In this document: one piece after another, positions 29,090-38,324 of the stretch
Position numbering within the stretch: the stretch's first letter is position 1
Layout of the letters: each line of letters opens with the position of its first letter
Assembly (NCBI GenBank): GCA_041389885.1
Contig: JAWKRB010000007.1
Coordinates: 124,001 to 188,000 of the forward strand
Direction: 5' to 3'
Source: JAWKRB01 sp041389885
Lineage (GTDB): Bacteria; Myxococcota_A; Polyangia; Polyangiales; Ga0077539
DNA length: 64,000 nt
Notes under the pieces: model-generated
What the model was told of the DNA's origin: nothing
Seen by the model: only the letters and a program-made list of their open reading frames with translations
The model's database searches: none
Program-made: the position numbers and the translations under genes

Positions 29090-30296
29090 ATGAACCACCG
29101 ACGCGCAGCGCCCATCGCCCTCGCGGCCCTCGTGTTCAGCGCGAGCGCCCGCGCGCAGCCCGGCGCGCGCATCGAGCCCCCTCCCGCCTCCGCCCTCGAC
29201 GCCGTGGCGCCCCTGGCGACGCGCGGGGCGGCGGCGCTGGTGTACTTCCCCGACGGGGGCCCCCTCGCGCGCACCTCGCTGGTGACGGTGGTCGACGCGC
29301 CCCTCGCGGTGGTGCGCGGCGCGGTGGTCGACGCCTCCCGGTGGCCCGAGTTCATGCCCGCCCTGCGCGCGGTGACCCCCCTCTCCCGCCACGGTCGTCG
29401 CGCGGCGTACCGCTTCGAGATCCCGGCCTCTCTGGTGGACGTCAACGCCGCGGTGACCGTCACCGAGCTGGGCGCGCGCCGCGTCGACCTCGCCATCACC
29501 GAGTCTGAGCTCGGCCCCGCCGGCGCCCGCTGGGACCTTCGCGCCATGCCCGACGGCCGCACGATGATGGTGCTCACGAGCTGGAGCGACCCCCAGCAGG
29601 GCCACTGGCTCTTGCGCCGCGCGAGCCGCAACCCCTCGTTCACGGCGGGGATGAACGTGGCCGTCGACCTCGCGCTGAGCCTCGCGGCGTCGCGCCGCGC
29701 GCAGCACCGTCGGGGGGCGCCCCCCCCCGCCGCGGCCGCCCCGCAGCGACGTGCCCTCGGGCCCCCTCGCGCCGCCGCCGCCGGGGGCCTGGCTCGACCT
29801 GAACCTTCAGTACTACGTCCTCGCGTTTCAGACCGACGGCGACGGCGCGGTCACCCAGGTGACGGCCACGGGGCAGACCTGGGGGTCTCCCGAGCTCCTC
29901 CGCGCGCGCATCGAGGACGTGGGCGGCTGGTCGCGGCACATCCCTGGCGTGCAGGAGAGCGAGAGCGCCGACGGCTCCCGCTCCGCGCGGATCTCCCTGA
30001 GGAGCAGCTTCGACCAGGCCGATGGCACGGTGCGCCGCACGGTCTCAGACGACGGCTCGGTGCTGGTCGAGGGGGTCGATGCGCTCCAGGGCCTCGCGTG
30101 GCGCTGGGACCTCCACCGCTCGCCCCGCTTCGGCACCATCGTGTCGCTCACGGGCGGGGTCGAGGCGAGCCTCGGCGGCCTCCTGGCGCGGGTGGCGACC
30201 GAGCGCGAGCCCTTCTTCATCCCTGGCATCGCGGCGATGCGCCGGCTGGTGTGGGTTCGCTACATGCTCAACGGGCTCGCGCCCCTGCCTCGGTGA
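29090..30296 (+). pseudogene. Secreted protein with two START/SRPBCC-like domains, broken by a frameshift
   Basis: ATG 29090 opens a signal peptide (MNHRRAAPIALAALVFSASA then RAQ). A first polyketide-cyclase/START-like domain follows, up to about codon 205 (TSLVTVVDAPLAVVRGAVVD, WPEFMPALRAV). A second copy begins about 29780 in another frame (LNLQYYVLAFQTDGDGAVTQ) and ends at 30296. The switch occurs at or just after G6-CG-C9 (29712-29728), a homopolymer where one base more or less restores a single protein of about 400 aa. This could be a sequencing error, a true mutation or a contingency tract. The domains would bind a lipid or hydrophobic ligand in the periplasm. Confidence 0.7.
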
Positions 30297-30308
30297 TACG
30301 CTACGCGC

Positions 30309-31370
30309 ATGCGCCTTGTGTTGTGTGCGGTGTTGCTTGGAGCCTCTGCGTGTTCGAGCCTGCCCCCCGGCGGCACCATGATCGTGGTCGACGACGCCGC
30401 GCGCGACGACGACGCCGCGGTCACGCCGCCGGTGGACTCGGGCGCTCCCCCGCGCGATGTCGCGCAACCACCGATCGACCGACCGTCCGGAGCGGACGTG
30501 GTCGCGCCGCGCGACGACGTGGTGACGCCCCGCGCGGACGTGGTCGAGCCCGTGGACCTCGGGTCGCCGGTCGACACGGGACCCGAGCCCTCGCTGCCGC
30601 TCACCGCGGCGCAGCGCGCGTCGCTGCCGGTGCTCGACGGCGCCACGGTGGCGCGGGTTCGCGAGATTCGCGCGGCGGGCGCGGCGCGGGGCATGCGGGC
30701 GAACGTCTTCGCCAAGATCGGCGACTCGATCACCGAGTCGGGGAGCTTTCTCTTCGACATCGGCGAGGGCTGGGGCGACCTCGGCGGGTACACCGCCCTC
30801 CAGGCCACGGTGTCGTTCTTTCGGGCGCAGTCGATCGGCGGGCGCAACAGCTTCAACCGCGCGAGCGTGTGCGCCACCGCGGGGTGGACCGCCGCGCGCG
30901 CCCTCGAGGGCGACCCCTCGTCGCCGCTCCGCAACGAGCTCGCCGCCACGCGCCCGGCCTACGCCGTGGTCATGTACGGGACCAACGACATCGACATGGC
31001 CACCCCGGACATTCTCCAGACCAACCTCACGCGCATCGCGCAGATCCTTGAAGACAACGGCACCGTGCCGATCCTCTCGACCATCCCCGACCGCACCGAC
31101 CGCAGCGCCGCGGGCGCCCTCGCGCTGACGATGAACCAGCGCATCCGCGCCATCGCCGCGGCGCGCCACATCCCGCTCATGGACTTCTGGGCCGCGCTCC
31201 AGCCCCTGCCCGCCAAGGGCATGGACGGCGACGGGATTCACCCCAACGTGTACCGCAACAACGGCGACCCCCAGGCCGGCGACTTCACCTCCGCGGGGCT
31301 GCGCTTCGGGTACAACACCCGCAACCTGGTCACGGTGCTCGCGCTGGATCGGGTGCGCGCGGTGCAGTGA
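30309..31370 (+). CDS. SGNH/GDSL-type hydrolase lipoprotein
   Basis: A 353-aa lipoprotein. MRLVLCAVLLGASAC has a lipobox ending at Cys15, followed by an Asp/Pro/Val-rich linker (to about residue 95) typical of myxobacterial surface lipoproteins. The catalytic domain shows block I KIGDSITESG (nucleophile Ser), block III MYGTNDID (Asn of the oxyanion hole) and block V DGIHPNVY (Asp-x-x-His). These make it a likely esterase or acyl hydrolase acting at the cell surface. It starts 12 nt after the previous gene's stop and its own stop overlaps the next gene's GTG (CAGTGA), so the two are translationally coupled. Confidence 0.87.
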   Translation: MRLVLCAVLLGASACSSLPPGGTMIVVDDAARDDDAAVTPPVDSGAPPRDVAQPPIDRPSGADVVAPRDDVVTPRADVVEPVDLGSPVDTGPEPSLPLTAAQRASLPVLDGATVARVREIRAAGAARGMRANVFAKIGDSITESGSFLFDIGEGWGDLGGYTALQATVSFFRAQSIGGRNSFNRASVCATAGWTAARALEGDPSSPLRNELAATRPAYAVVMYGTNDIDMATPDILQTNLTRIAQILEDNGTVPILSTIPDRTDRSAAGALALTMNQRIRAIAAARHIPLMDFWAALQPLPAKGMDGDGIHPNVYRNNGDPQAGDFTSAGLRFGYNTRNLVTVLALDRVRAVQ

Positions 31371-32197
31371 CCCACGCCCCTCGAGCGCTCGCCCTCGCCC
31401 TCGCCCTCGCCCTCGCGGCGGGGTGCGAGGCCGCGCGGGCGGACCCTCCTCGGGCCGCGCGGGCGGCGCCCCGGCCCGCGACGTGGCGCTCCCTGGCGCC
31501 GGGGCTGCGCTGGCGCGCGTCCCGGGAGCGCTTCGCCGCCGAGTCCGGCGCCCCCCGCGAGACGGCGTGGGTGGTCGCGCGGGTCGACCTCTCGCAGAGG
31601 TCGTTGGAGGTCGTACGATCGAGCAACGACCGGGTCGACGGCGCCGCCGGCGGGCCGCTGCTCTCGGTGAACGCCGGCTTCTTCGAGCCCGACCTCAGCC
31701 CGAGCGGCGCGCTGCGGAGCCGCGGCGTGACCCTGGGCGTGCCGGGCCCCCGCGGGGGCTCTGGGGTGCTGGTGATCGAGGGCGGGCGGGCGCGGCTCCT
31801 GGGCAGGGAGGCGCTCGACGGCGGCGCCCCCTGGGGCCCCTCTGCGCTGGTGCTCCAGTGCGGCCCGCGGCTGGTGGAGCGCGACGGCAGCGTGGGGATC
31901 TACCGCGACGACGGCCGACGCTTCGCGCGCACCGCGGCGTGCCTGCGCGACGGCGGTCGCACCCTGGACCTCATCGCGGCGTGGCAGCTCGACGCGCCGC
32001 TGCGCGGCCCGGGTCTTCGCGACCTGGCGGTGCGCCTCGCCCGCGGCGACGAGACGGCGGCGCGAGGCTGCGAGGCCGCGCTCAACCTCGACGGAGGCCC
32101 CTCGACGGGCATCGCCGCGCGGAGCCGAACGGGGGCCTGGTCCTACCGTCACGACGCGCTGGGCCCGACGCCGTGGCTGCTCGTCGCGCGGCGATGA
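31367..32197 (+). CDS. Phosphodiester-glycosidase-like (DUF2233/NAGPA) lipoprotein
   Basis: A 276-aa protein starting with GTG inside the preceding stop (GTGA). The signal ALALALALALAAGC carries a lipobox at about residue 20. The domain shows LLSVNAGFFEPD (about 100-111), RGVTLGVP and the conserved end ALNLDGGPSTGIA. These are the marks of the NAGPA/DUF2233 family, which removes sugars from phosphodiester-linked glycans or acts on exopolysaccharide. The substrate in bacteria is mostly unknown. Coupled to the upstream SGNH hydrolase, it may work with it on surface glycans. Confidence 0.82.
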   Translation: MTHAPRALALALALALAAGCEAARADPPRAARAAPRPATWRSLAPGLRWRASRERFAAESGAPRETAWVVARVDLSQRSLEVVRSSNDRVDGAAGGPLLSVNAGFFEPDLSPSGALRSRGVTLGVPGPRGGSGVLVIEGGRARLLGREALDGGAPWGPSALVLQCGPRLVERDGSVGIYRDDGRRFARTAACLRDGGRTLDLIAAWQLDAPLRGPGLRDLAVRLARGDETAARGCEAALNLDGGPSTGIAARSRTGAWSYRHDALGPTPWLLVARR

Positions 32198-32219
32198 CGG
32201 CTCTGGCAGACTGTCGAGG

Positions 32220-33866
32220 ATGTTTCGCTCGCTCTTGCTCGCGTCGGTGGTCGCGCTGGGATGCATGCGCGGAGAGATCCCGGTGGACTTCGTCGAGGGC
32301 GGCGTCGACGACGCGTCGGTGCAGGGCTTCGACCTGCCCGCGGTCGGCCTCTGCGGCGCGAACCGGCGCCCCTGCTGCGGCGGCCGGGCGTGCAACCGCA
32401 CCCTGTCGTGCGAGCAGGGCCTCTGCTGCGGCAGCACCGGCGCCACCTGCGAGGACCAGCTCGACTGCTGCAGCGCCTTCGGGTGCAACAAGGGCCGGTG
32501 CTGCGTGGAGATCGGCGGGCTCTGCGAGAGCAGCGCCGAGTGCTGCGAGGGCGGCCTCTGCCGGGAGGGCGTGTGCGAGCTCCCCGCCGACTGCGGCCGC
32601 CCCGGGGGGCCCTGCTGCGCGGGCGGCGACTGCCTCCCTGGCGGTCGCTGCATGGGCGCGAGCTGCGTCGCCTGCGGCGGCGACGGCGAGGCGTGCTGCG
32701 GCGACGCGACCTGCGACGACGGGCTGATGTGCGCGTCGGGGCGCTGCGTCGCGCCGCCCCCCTGCGGAGACGCCGACCAGCCCTGCTGCAACGGGCTCTG
32801 CGAGCGCGGCCTGGCCTGCGCCGCCGACCGCTGCGTGCGCCCCGCGGCCTGCGGCGCGAGCGGCCAGGCCTGCTGCCCGGGGAGCGTGTGCGACGCGCCG
32901 CTGGTGTGCCAATCGGGGAGCTGCCGCGCCGCCGCCCCCACCTGCGGCGCGCTGGGGCAGGCGTGCTGCGCGGGCAACACCTGCAGCGGGAGCCTGGGCT
33001 GCGAGGGCGGTCGCTGCGCCACCTGCGCGGCGCCGGGCGACACCTGCGCGCGCTCGGACCAGTGCTGCGGCGACTTCGAGTGCAGCCCGACGCCGGTGAC
33101 CAACCGCTGCTGCCACCGCGCCCAGGCGAGCTGCCGCACCTCGCTGGACTGCTGCGGCTACATGCTCTGCGACGCCGCCACGCAGCGCTGCGCGTGCCAG
33201 CGCGCGGGGGCGTCGTGCGTCGACGACACGGAGTGCTGCGCGGGGACGCGCTGCGCCAGCGGGCGGTGCGAGGCGATCACCGCGCCGCCCACCTGCGGGG
33301 CCTTCGGGTCGACGGGGTGCGCCGTGAGCTCCGACTGCTGCGGCAGCCTCGCGTGCTCGGCCACCTCGAGCGGCACGCGGCGCTGCTGCACCTCGGCGGG
33401 GCAGTCGTGCGGCGCGGCGAGCGCGGGCGACGCGGGGGTCGCCGACGCCGGGGCGGGCGAGAACACCTGCTGCGGGAGGATGCCCTGCGACGTGTCGGGC
33501 ACCGCGTCGGGGCGCTGGTGCGTGTGCCTCACCGCGGGCCGCCCGTGCGACGGGAACGACTGCTGCCCAGGGCTCACGTGCAGCGCCGGCGCCTGCCGCG
33601 CCGCGAGCTCGACCTGCATCGCGCCGGGGAGCACCACCGTGTGCACGAGCGAGGAGGCCTGCTGCGCGGGGCTCCACTGCGCGACCCTGCGGGGCACGCT
33701 GCGGTGCTGCACCGGCGCCGGCGCGCCCTGCAGCGCGAGCTCGGAGTGCTGCGGCGCGATGCTCTGCGCGGCCGGCCGTTGCCGCTGCCGCGGGCTCACC
33801 AGCACGTGCAACAACGACCTCGACTGCTGCGTCGGCCGCTGCTTCTCGGGGCGCTGCCAGAACTGA
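32220..33866 (+). CDS. CC-rich repeat lipoprotein
   Basis: A 548-aa intact protein. MFRSLLLASVVALGC gives a lipobox at Cys15. The whole mature chain is made of about twelve modules of some 35-45 residues with a CC pair at the centre (for example CGAxGQxCCxGxxCxxxLxCxxGxC), more than 90 cysteines in all. The modules resemble Dickkopf N-terminal or granulin-like knots and presumably form dense disulfides outside the cell. Two longer inserts (around residues 395-425) are Ala/Gly/Asp-rich. No enzyme motif. Such proteins are frequent in Polyangia; role unknown, perhaps adhesion or surface shielding. Confidence 0.8.
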   Translation: MFRSLLLASVVALGCMRGEIPVDFVEGGVDDASVQGFDLPAVGLCGANRRPCCGGRACNRTLSCEQGLCCGSTGATCEDQLDCCSAFGCNKGRCCVEIGGLCESSAECCEGGLCREGVCELPADCGRPGGPCCAGGDCLPGGRCMGASCVACGGDGEACCGDATCDDGLMCASGRCVAPPPCGDADQPCCNGLCERGLACAADRCVRPAACGASGQACCPGSVCDAPLVCQSGSCRAAAPTCGALGQACCAGNTCSGSLGCEGGRCATCAAPGDTCARSDQCCGDFECSPTPVTNRCCHRAQASCRTSLDCCGYMLCDAATQRCACQRAGASCVDDTECCAGTRCASGRCEAITAPPTCGAFGSTGCAVSSDCCGSLACSATSSGTRRCCTSAGQSCGAASAGDAGVADAGAGENTCCGRMPCDVSGTASGRWCVCLTAGRPCDGNDCCPGLTCSAGACRAASSTCIAPGSTTVCTSEEACCAGLHCATLRGTLRCCTGAGAPCSASSECCGAMLCAAGRCRCRGLTSTCNNDLDCCVGRCFSGRCQN

Positions 33867-33905
33867 CCCGGCGGGGCCGTCACCGGGCGGCGGCGCGGAG
33901 GGCGC

Positions 33906-35189
33906 TCAGGTCAGGGGGCTCTCGTCGGGCGCGACCATCGCGAGCTGGGTGTCGAGGGAGCGCTGGTCGGCGACCTCCGACAGCCAGGACCGGAGCGCCG
34001 ACACGCCGTCGACGAGGCGCTCGGCGAAGGGACGCGGGAGCTCCAGCGCGCGCAGGGGGCTGCGCGCGGTCACCGTGGCCGTCGCGGGCACCTTGCCGAG
34101 CACCCCGATCTCTCCCACGAGATCGCCCGGGCCGAGGTTCGCGAGGTGCACCGTGGTCGCGGCGCCGCGCCGCGTGACGTCGACCTCGCCCGAGAGGATG
34201 AGCACGAGCCCCGCGTCTTCGCTCCCCTCATGCACGAGCACCTCCCCCGGCGCCAGGGAGACCGGGGTGAAGCGCGCCGCGAGCGCGTGCCGCTGGTCGG
34301 GGTCGAAGACCGAGAAGAACGCGTGCGTGGCGAGGGCGTGGTGCAGCAGCCGCTGCTGCATGAAGCGGTCGAGCGTCGAGGCGATGACGGGCACCTCGCC
34401 CGAGGCCGCGCGCAGGGCGTCGGCGCCGAACTCGAGCAGGTCGGCGTCTTCGAGCGCCGACACCGTCGCGTTGCGCGGCGCGTTCGAGAGCAGGGCCATC
34501 TCGCCGAAGACGCTCCCCTCGCCCAGCGTCGCGAGGCGCCTGGCGCCGCGGGTGATCTGCACCCTCCCCCGGGCGATGAGAAAGAACGACGAGGCGGCGT
34601 CGCCCTCGCGGAGCACGAGGGTCTCGGCCGGCGCGTGGCGCGCGACGCTCGCGGCGGCGAAGCGCGCGAAGGCCTCGCGCGGCAGCGCCGAGAGCAGCGG
34701 CGCCGCGGGGAGCACCTCGGGGCGCGCCGGGAGCCCCGCGCCGCCGGCCACCATCGCGCTGGCGCCCGCGGCCACCTCGTCGTCGCTCCAGCTCCTGGGC
34801 GCGTAGGCCTCGGCGCTCACCACCGCGCCGGGGTCGGGCGCCGACGCGCGGGCGCCAGGGCCGGGGCGGCGCGAGTCGCTCGCGTACCGCGCGGCGACGG
34901 CGCCGTAGAGCCGCGCCGCCGCGGAGTCGACGGCGGCCAGGCGCTTGAGGGCCACGATGCTCAAGAGGGGGTAGCCGCAGTCGGCGGACTGCACGAGCAC
35001 CGCGCTCCACGCGTCGAGGGCCTCCCGCGCGTACCCCGCGGCGTTGAGGGCGTCGGCGATGCGGAGGCGGGCGTCGAGGTCCTGCGGCGCGGAGCGCGCG
35101 AGGGCGACGAAATGGCGCAGGGCGGCGAGGGCGTCGCCCGCGTTCAGCAGCCGGTTGGCCTCGGCGTGCAGCTCCTGTCGCGTCGGCAT
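33906..35189 (-). CDS. TPR protein with two cyclic-nucleotide-binding domains
   Basis: A 427-aa cytosolic protein from ATG 35189. The N-terminal 110 residues form about three TPR-like helix pairs (MPTRQELHAEANRLLNAGDA). After a variable linker, two cNMP-binding (CAP_ED) domains follow. The first has LVLREGDAASSFFLIARGRV and GEGSVFGEMALLSNAPRNAT (about 210-280); the second has VLVHEGSEDAGLVLILSGEV and GPGDLVGEIGVLGKVPATAT (about 330-400). The phosphate-binding cassette G-E-(M/I)-A/G-L is present in both and each has the R...T/A-T that contacts the phosphate. No HTH or enzyme domain is seen, so it is probably a second-messenger-dependent adaptor. Confidence 0.85.
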   Translation of the reverse strand: MPTRQELHAEANRLLNAGDALAALRHFVALARSAPQDLDARLRIADALNAAGYAREALDAWSAVLVQSADCGYPLLSIVALKRLAAVDSAAARLYGAVAARYASDSRRPGPGARASAPDPGAVVSAEAYAPRSWSDDEVAAGASAMVAGGAGLPARPEVLPAAPLLSALPREAFARFAAASVARHAPAETLVLREGDAASSFFLIARGRVQITRGARRLATLGEGSVFGEMALLSNAPRNATVSALEDADLLEFGADALRAASGEVPVIASTLDRFMQQRLLHHALATHAFFSVFDPDQRHALAARFTPVSLAPGEVLVHEGSEDAGLVLILSGEVDVTRRGAATTVHLANLGPGDLVGEIGVLGKVPATATVTARSPLRALELPRPFAERLVDGVSALRSWLSEVADQRSLDTQLAMVAPDESPLT

Positions 35190-35414
35190 GGCTCGCGAGG
35201 GTATCACCGACGCGGGCGGGGTTCGCCAGCCCCAAGGGGGGTCGCGGTTCGGCGAGCACGCTCCTCGGGCCGCCGGGTGCGACGGCGCTCGCGCTCGCGC
35301 GGGTCGCCCCCTCGGCGGCCTCGCGTCGAGCGTCGCATGCCTCACGCGAGCCTCGGGGGCCGCGCCTGGGAGGTCTCCGCGCCGCCCTCCCCAGGTCACC
35401 GCGCACGAAATAAC

Positions 35415-35446
35415 GAAGGCCCCGAAACCTTTCGATCTCGGGGCCT
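35415..35446 (-). terminator. Terminator hairpin after tRNA-Leu
   Basis: AAGGCCCCGA (35415-35424) and TCGGGGCCTT (35437-35446) form a perfect 10-bp stem with a 12-nt loop immediately downstream of the tRNA on the minus strand, followed there by CGTTATTTCG, a weak T-rich run. Good match to an intrinsic terminator. Confidence 0.75.
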
Positions 35447-35451
35447 TCTCA

Positions 35452-35533
35452 GTGCGAGGAGGGGGACTTGAACCCCCACGATGTTACTCGCTAGCACCTC
35501 AAGCTAGTGCGTCTGCCAATTCCGCCATCCTCG
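35452..35533 (-). tRNA. tRNA-Leu (anticodon GAG)
   Basis: Read on the minus strand, the acceptor GCGAGGA (35533-35527) pairs with TCCTCGC (35459-35453) and the discriminator A is at 35452. The anticodon arm CTAGC-TTGAGGT-GCTAG gives anticodon GAG (Leu CTC/CTT). A long variable arm typical of a class II tRNA follows, and the T arm contains GGTTCAAGTCC. CCA is not encoded. The length of 82 nt is normal. Confidence 0.95.
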
Positions 35534-35709
35534 CGACGGGGACGCGGGTTATCTACCCATCGCCCTCCCCTGTCAAGCGCCGAGTTCAATTTCTCGCCCT
35601 CCCTCGCGTCGATGCGGCTTGAGCCCGCGCGCGCCGCTCCGTAGGATCCTCGCCCCCCGCCGCGCCCCGCGCGGCATGTGAAGTCACTTGCCTGGGAGTC
35701 TCGAAGGTC

Positions 35710-36462
35710 ATGAGCGGTCATTCGAAGTGGTCGACCATCAAGCACAAGAAGGCGGCGTCGGACGCGAAGCGGGGGCGGGCCTGGACCAAGGTGATCAAGG
35801 AGGTGACGGTCGCGGCGCGGCTGGGCGGCGGTGACCCCGCGAACAACCCGCGCCTGCGCAAGGCCATCGACGCCGCGCGGGCCGAGAACATGCCCGCCGA
35901 CAACATCACCAAGGCCATCAAGCGCGGCACCGGCGAGCTCGAGGGGATCACCTACGAAGAGGTCACCTACGAGGGCACGGGCCCCGGCGGCACGCTGTTC
36001 ATCGTCGAGAGCCTCACCGACAACCGCAACCGCACCGTGGCGGAGTTTCGCAAGCTCTTCGAGAAGGCGAACTCCGTGCTCGGCACCACGGGCACGGCGA
36101 ACTGGGCCTTCGACCGACGCGGCCACCTCCGCCTCGCCAAGGAGTCGGCCTCGGAGGAGCAGCTCTTCGACGTGGCCCTCGGCGCCGGCGCCGAGGACCT
36201 CTCCGACGAGGGCGAGGAGTGGCTCGTCTCGACGCCCCCCGCCGAGGTCGACGTCGTGCGCTCGGCCCTCGAGGCCGCGAGCATTCAGGTGAAGTCGGCG
36301 CAGCTCGTCATGGTGCCCAAGAACACCGTGCAGATCGAAGGGCGCGACGCCGAGAACGTGCTCAAGCTCATGGACGTGCTCGACGACCATGACGACGTGC
36401 AGAACGTCTTCGCCAACTTCGACATTTCAGACGACGAGATGGCGCGTATCTCCGGCGACTGA
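35710..36462 (+). CDS. yebC: YebC/PmpR (TACO1) family protein
   Basis: A 250-aa protein opening with MSGHSKWSTIKHKKAASDAK, the family's most conserved stretch. It continues NPRLRKAIDAARAENMPADN and GPGGTLFIVESLTDNRNRTV and has the acidic C-terminal domain (DDHDDVQNVFANFDI). Family members were long annotated as transcription regulators; current work ties YebC to relieving ribosome stalling at proline stretches. The full length matches the usual 240-250 aa. In many genomes yebC precedes ruvC; that is not so here. Ribosome-binding GAAGGTC/GGGAG precedes the ATG. Confidence 0.96.
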   Translation: MSGHSKWSTIKHKKAASDAKRGRAWTKVIKEVTVAARLGGGDPANNPRLRKAIDAARAENMPADNITKAIKRGTGELEGITYEEVTYEGTGPGGTLFIVESLTDNRNRTVAEFRKLFEKANSVLGTTGTANWAFDRRGHLRLAKESASEEQLFDVALGAGAEDLSDEGEEWLVSTPPAEVDVVRSALEAASIQVKSAQLVMVPKNTVQIEGRDAENVLKLMDVLDDHDDVQNVFANFDISDDEMARISGD

Positions 36463-36614
36463 CATCCGCCGCGCAAAGTCCCTACGCGACAGGGCATTTT
36501 CGCGCGCGCCGCGTTGACCGCGGGCGCTCTGTTCAGAAAGACTCCCGCGGGCGCGCCGGGCTGCGCGCCTCAATTCCAAGCGCGCGGCGCAGCGCCGCGA
36601 CGGAGTCGCCAGCC

Positions 36615-38324
36615 GTGTCGATCTTCTCCGCACCGGGCCCCTCGCTCCCCACCGACGCCGACGCTGAGCCGCGGCAGGCGCTGCTCCGCAAGGTGCGGGA
36701 GAGCCACAGCTGGGACTGGTCGTGGCCGCCGGGCTGCGCGACGCTGCGCCGGCTGCCGAGCGGCGACCGCTACGCCCTCGGCTTCATCGCCGAGTCGATC
36801 GCGCTGCAGGGTCGCACCCGGCAGAACCGCGCCGCCCTCTCCCTCGACGGCACGCTGCTCCCCGCCGACCCTCCGCCTCCCGCGAAGGGCGACTGGGTGG
36901 TGGCCTTCGACAACCTCGGCGACATTGCCGCCGACGCGCCGACCTCGCACCCGCGGTCGATCGACGCCTACGCCGACTACTTCGTCGAGCTCCCGCGTCC
37001 GCCGCTGGTCGACCGACTGCGCGCGCGCCCCGAAGACGCCGACGCGCTCTTCGCGTGGCAGCGCGTCGCCGGCGCCAACCCCATGACCCTCCGCTGCGCG
37101 ACGCGGCTCCCTGACGACTTCGCCGTGAGCGACGCGCTCTGGCAGCGGGTCGTCGGCCGCTCGTCCCTCGCCGCGACGATGGACGAAGGGCGGCTCTTCG
37201 AGGCCGACTACACCCTCCTCCACGGGGCCATCACCAACAGGTACCTCGGTCGGCAGAAGTACCTCTGCGGCGCGCGGGGCTTGTTCACCACCGCGTCGGG
37301 CCCGCTCCTGCCCGTGGCGATTCAGCTCGAGCCGGGCGGGCGGGTGTTCGCGCCGGGAGACGGCGCCGCGTGGTCCATGGCGAAGTACTGCCTGCAGGTC
37401 GCCGACGCGAACGTGCACGAGACCATGGAGCACCTCGGCGCCACGCACATGGTGATGGAGGCCGTGGGCATCGCCGCGCGTCGACAGCTCGCGGCGGCGC
37501 ACCCGGTGATGGTGCTCCTGGAGCACCACCTCGTGGGCACCTTCGCGATCAACGAGTCGGCGAAGACCAACCTCATCGCCCCCGAGGGCGTGATCGACCG
37601 GGTGTTCTCGGCCCGCATCGACGTCGCCGCCTCGCTGGTGCGCGTGGCCCTCGACCGCTTCTCGCTGCAAGACCGCGCGCCCTCGCTGGAGCTCAGGGCG
37701 CGGGGCGTCGACGACCCGTCGCGCCTCCCCGAGTACCCCTACCGCGACGACGCGCTGCGCGTGTACGGCGCCATCGAGCGCTTCGTCGAGGGCTTCGTGC
37801 GCGCGTACTACCCCGACGACGCCGCGGTGCGCGGCGACCCCGAGCTGCGGGCCTTCGTGGGCGAGCTCGGGAGCCCCATCGGCGGCGCCCTGCGCGGCGT
37901 GCGCCCGGTCGAGACCGTCGACGCGCTGGTCACCCTGCTCTCGAACGTCGTGCACGTCGCGAGCGCGCAGCACGCCGCGGTGAACTTTCCCCAGTACGAC
38001 TGCTTCGGCTGGGGCGCGAACGCCGCGGGCGCGTGCTGGGCGCCTCCCCCCGGGGAGGGCGCCACCGAGGCCGAGCTCCTCGCGATGATGCCCACCTGGG
38101 ACTGCCTCATGCTCCAGACCGACACGGTCTTTCAGCTCGCGGGGATCTACTACAAGCGGCTCGGCGACTACGCGCTGCGCGACCCGCGCCTCGACGACCT
38201 CGTGGCGCGCTTCAACGCCGACCTCGCCGACGTCGAGCGGCGCATCGAGGCCGACGACGCGGGGCGGCGCATGTCGTACCGCTACCTCCTGCCGTCGAAG
38301 ATCCCCCCGAGCATCAACATCTAA
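36615..38324 (+). CDS. Lipoxygenase (intact copy, short bacterial type)
   Basis: A 569-aa protein from GTG 36615 (CGGAG 9 nt upstream). It has the full non-heme-iron site of lipoxygenases: H268 and H273 in VHETMEHLGATH, H453 and N457 in QHAAVN, and the C-terminal Ile569. Around them lie the conserved LVGTFAINESAKTNLIAPEG, the HPVMVLLEHH segment and NFPQYD. No PLAT domain or signal peptide is present, so it belongs to the short type seen in cyanobacteria and myxobacteria. It inserts O2 into polyunsaturated fatty acids to give hydroperoxides; substrate and regiospecificity cannot be read here. The TAA stop lies in the inverted repeat of a MITE-like element. Three broken paralogues follow within 13 kb. 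Confidence 0.93.
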   Translation: MSIFSAPGPSLPTDADAEPRQALLRKVRESHSWDWSWPPGCATLRRLPSGDRYALGFIAESIALQGRTRQNRAALSLDGTLLPADPPPPAKGDWVVAFDNLGDIAADAPTSHPRSIDAYADYFVELPRPPLVDRLRARPEDADALFAWQRVAGANPMTLRCATRLPDDFAVSDALWQRVVGRSSLAATMDEGRLFEADYTLLHGAITNRYLGRQKYLCGARGLFTTASGPLLPVAIQLEPGGRVFAPGDGAAWSMAKYCLQVADANVHETMEHLGATHMVMEAVGIAARRQLAAAHPVMVLLEHHLVGTFAINESAKTNLIAPEGVIDRVFSARIDVAASLVRVALDRFSLQDRAPSLELRARGVDDPSRLPEYPYRDDALRVYGAIERFVEGFVRAYYPDDAAVRGDPELRAFVGELGSPIGGALRGVRPVETVDALVTLLSNVVHVASAQHAAVNFPQYDCFGWGANAAGACWAPPPGEGATEAELLAMMPTWDCLMLQTDTVFQLAGIYYKRLGDYALRDPRLDDLVARFNADLADVERRIEADDAGRRMSYRYLLPSKIPPSINI

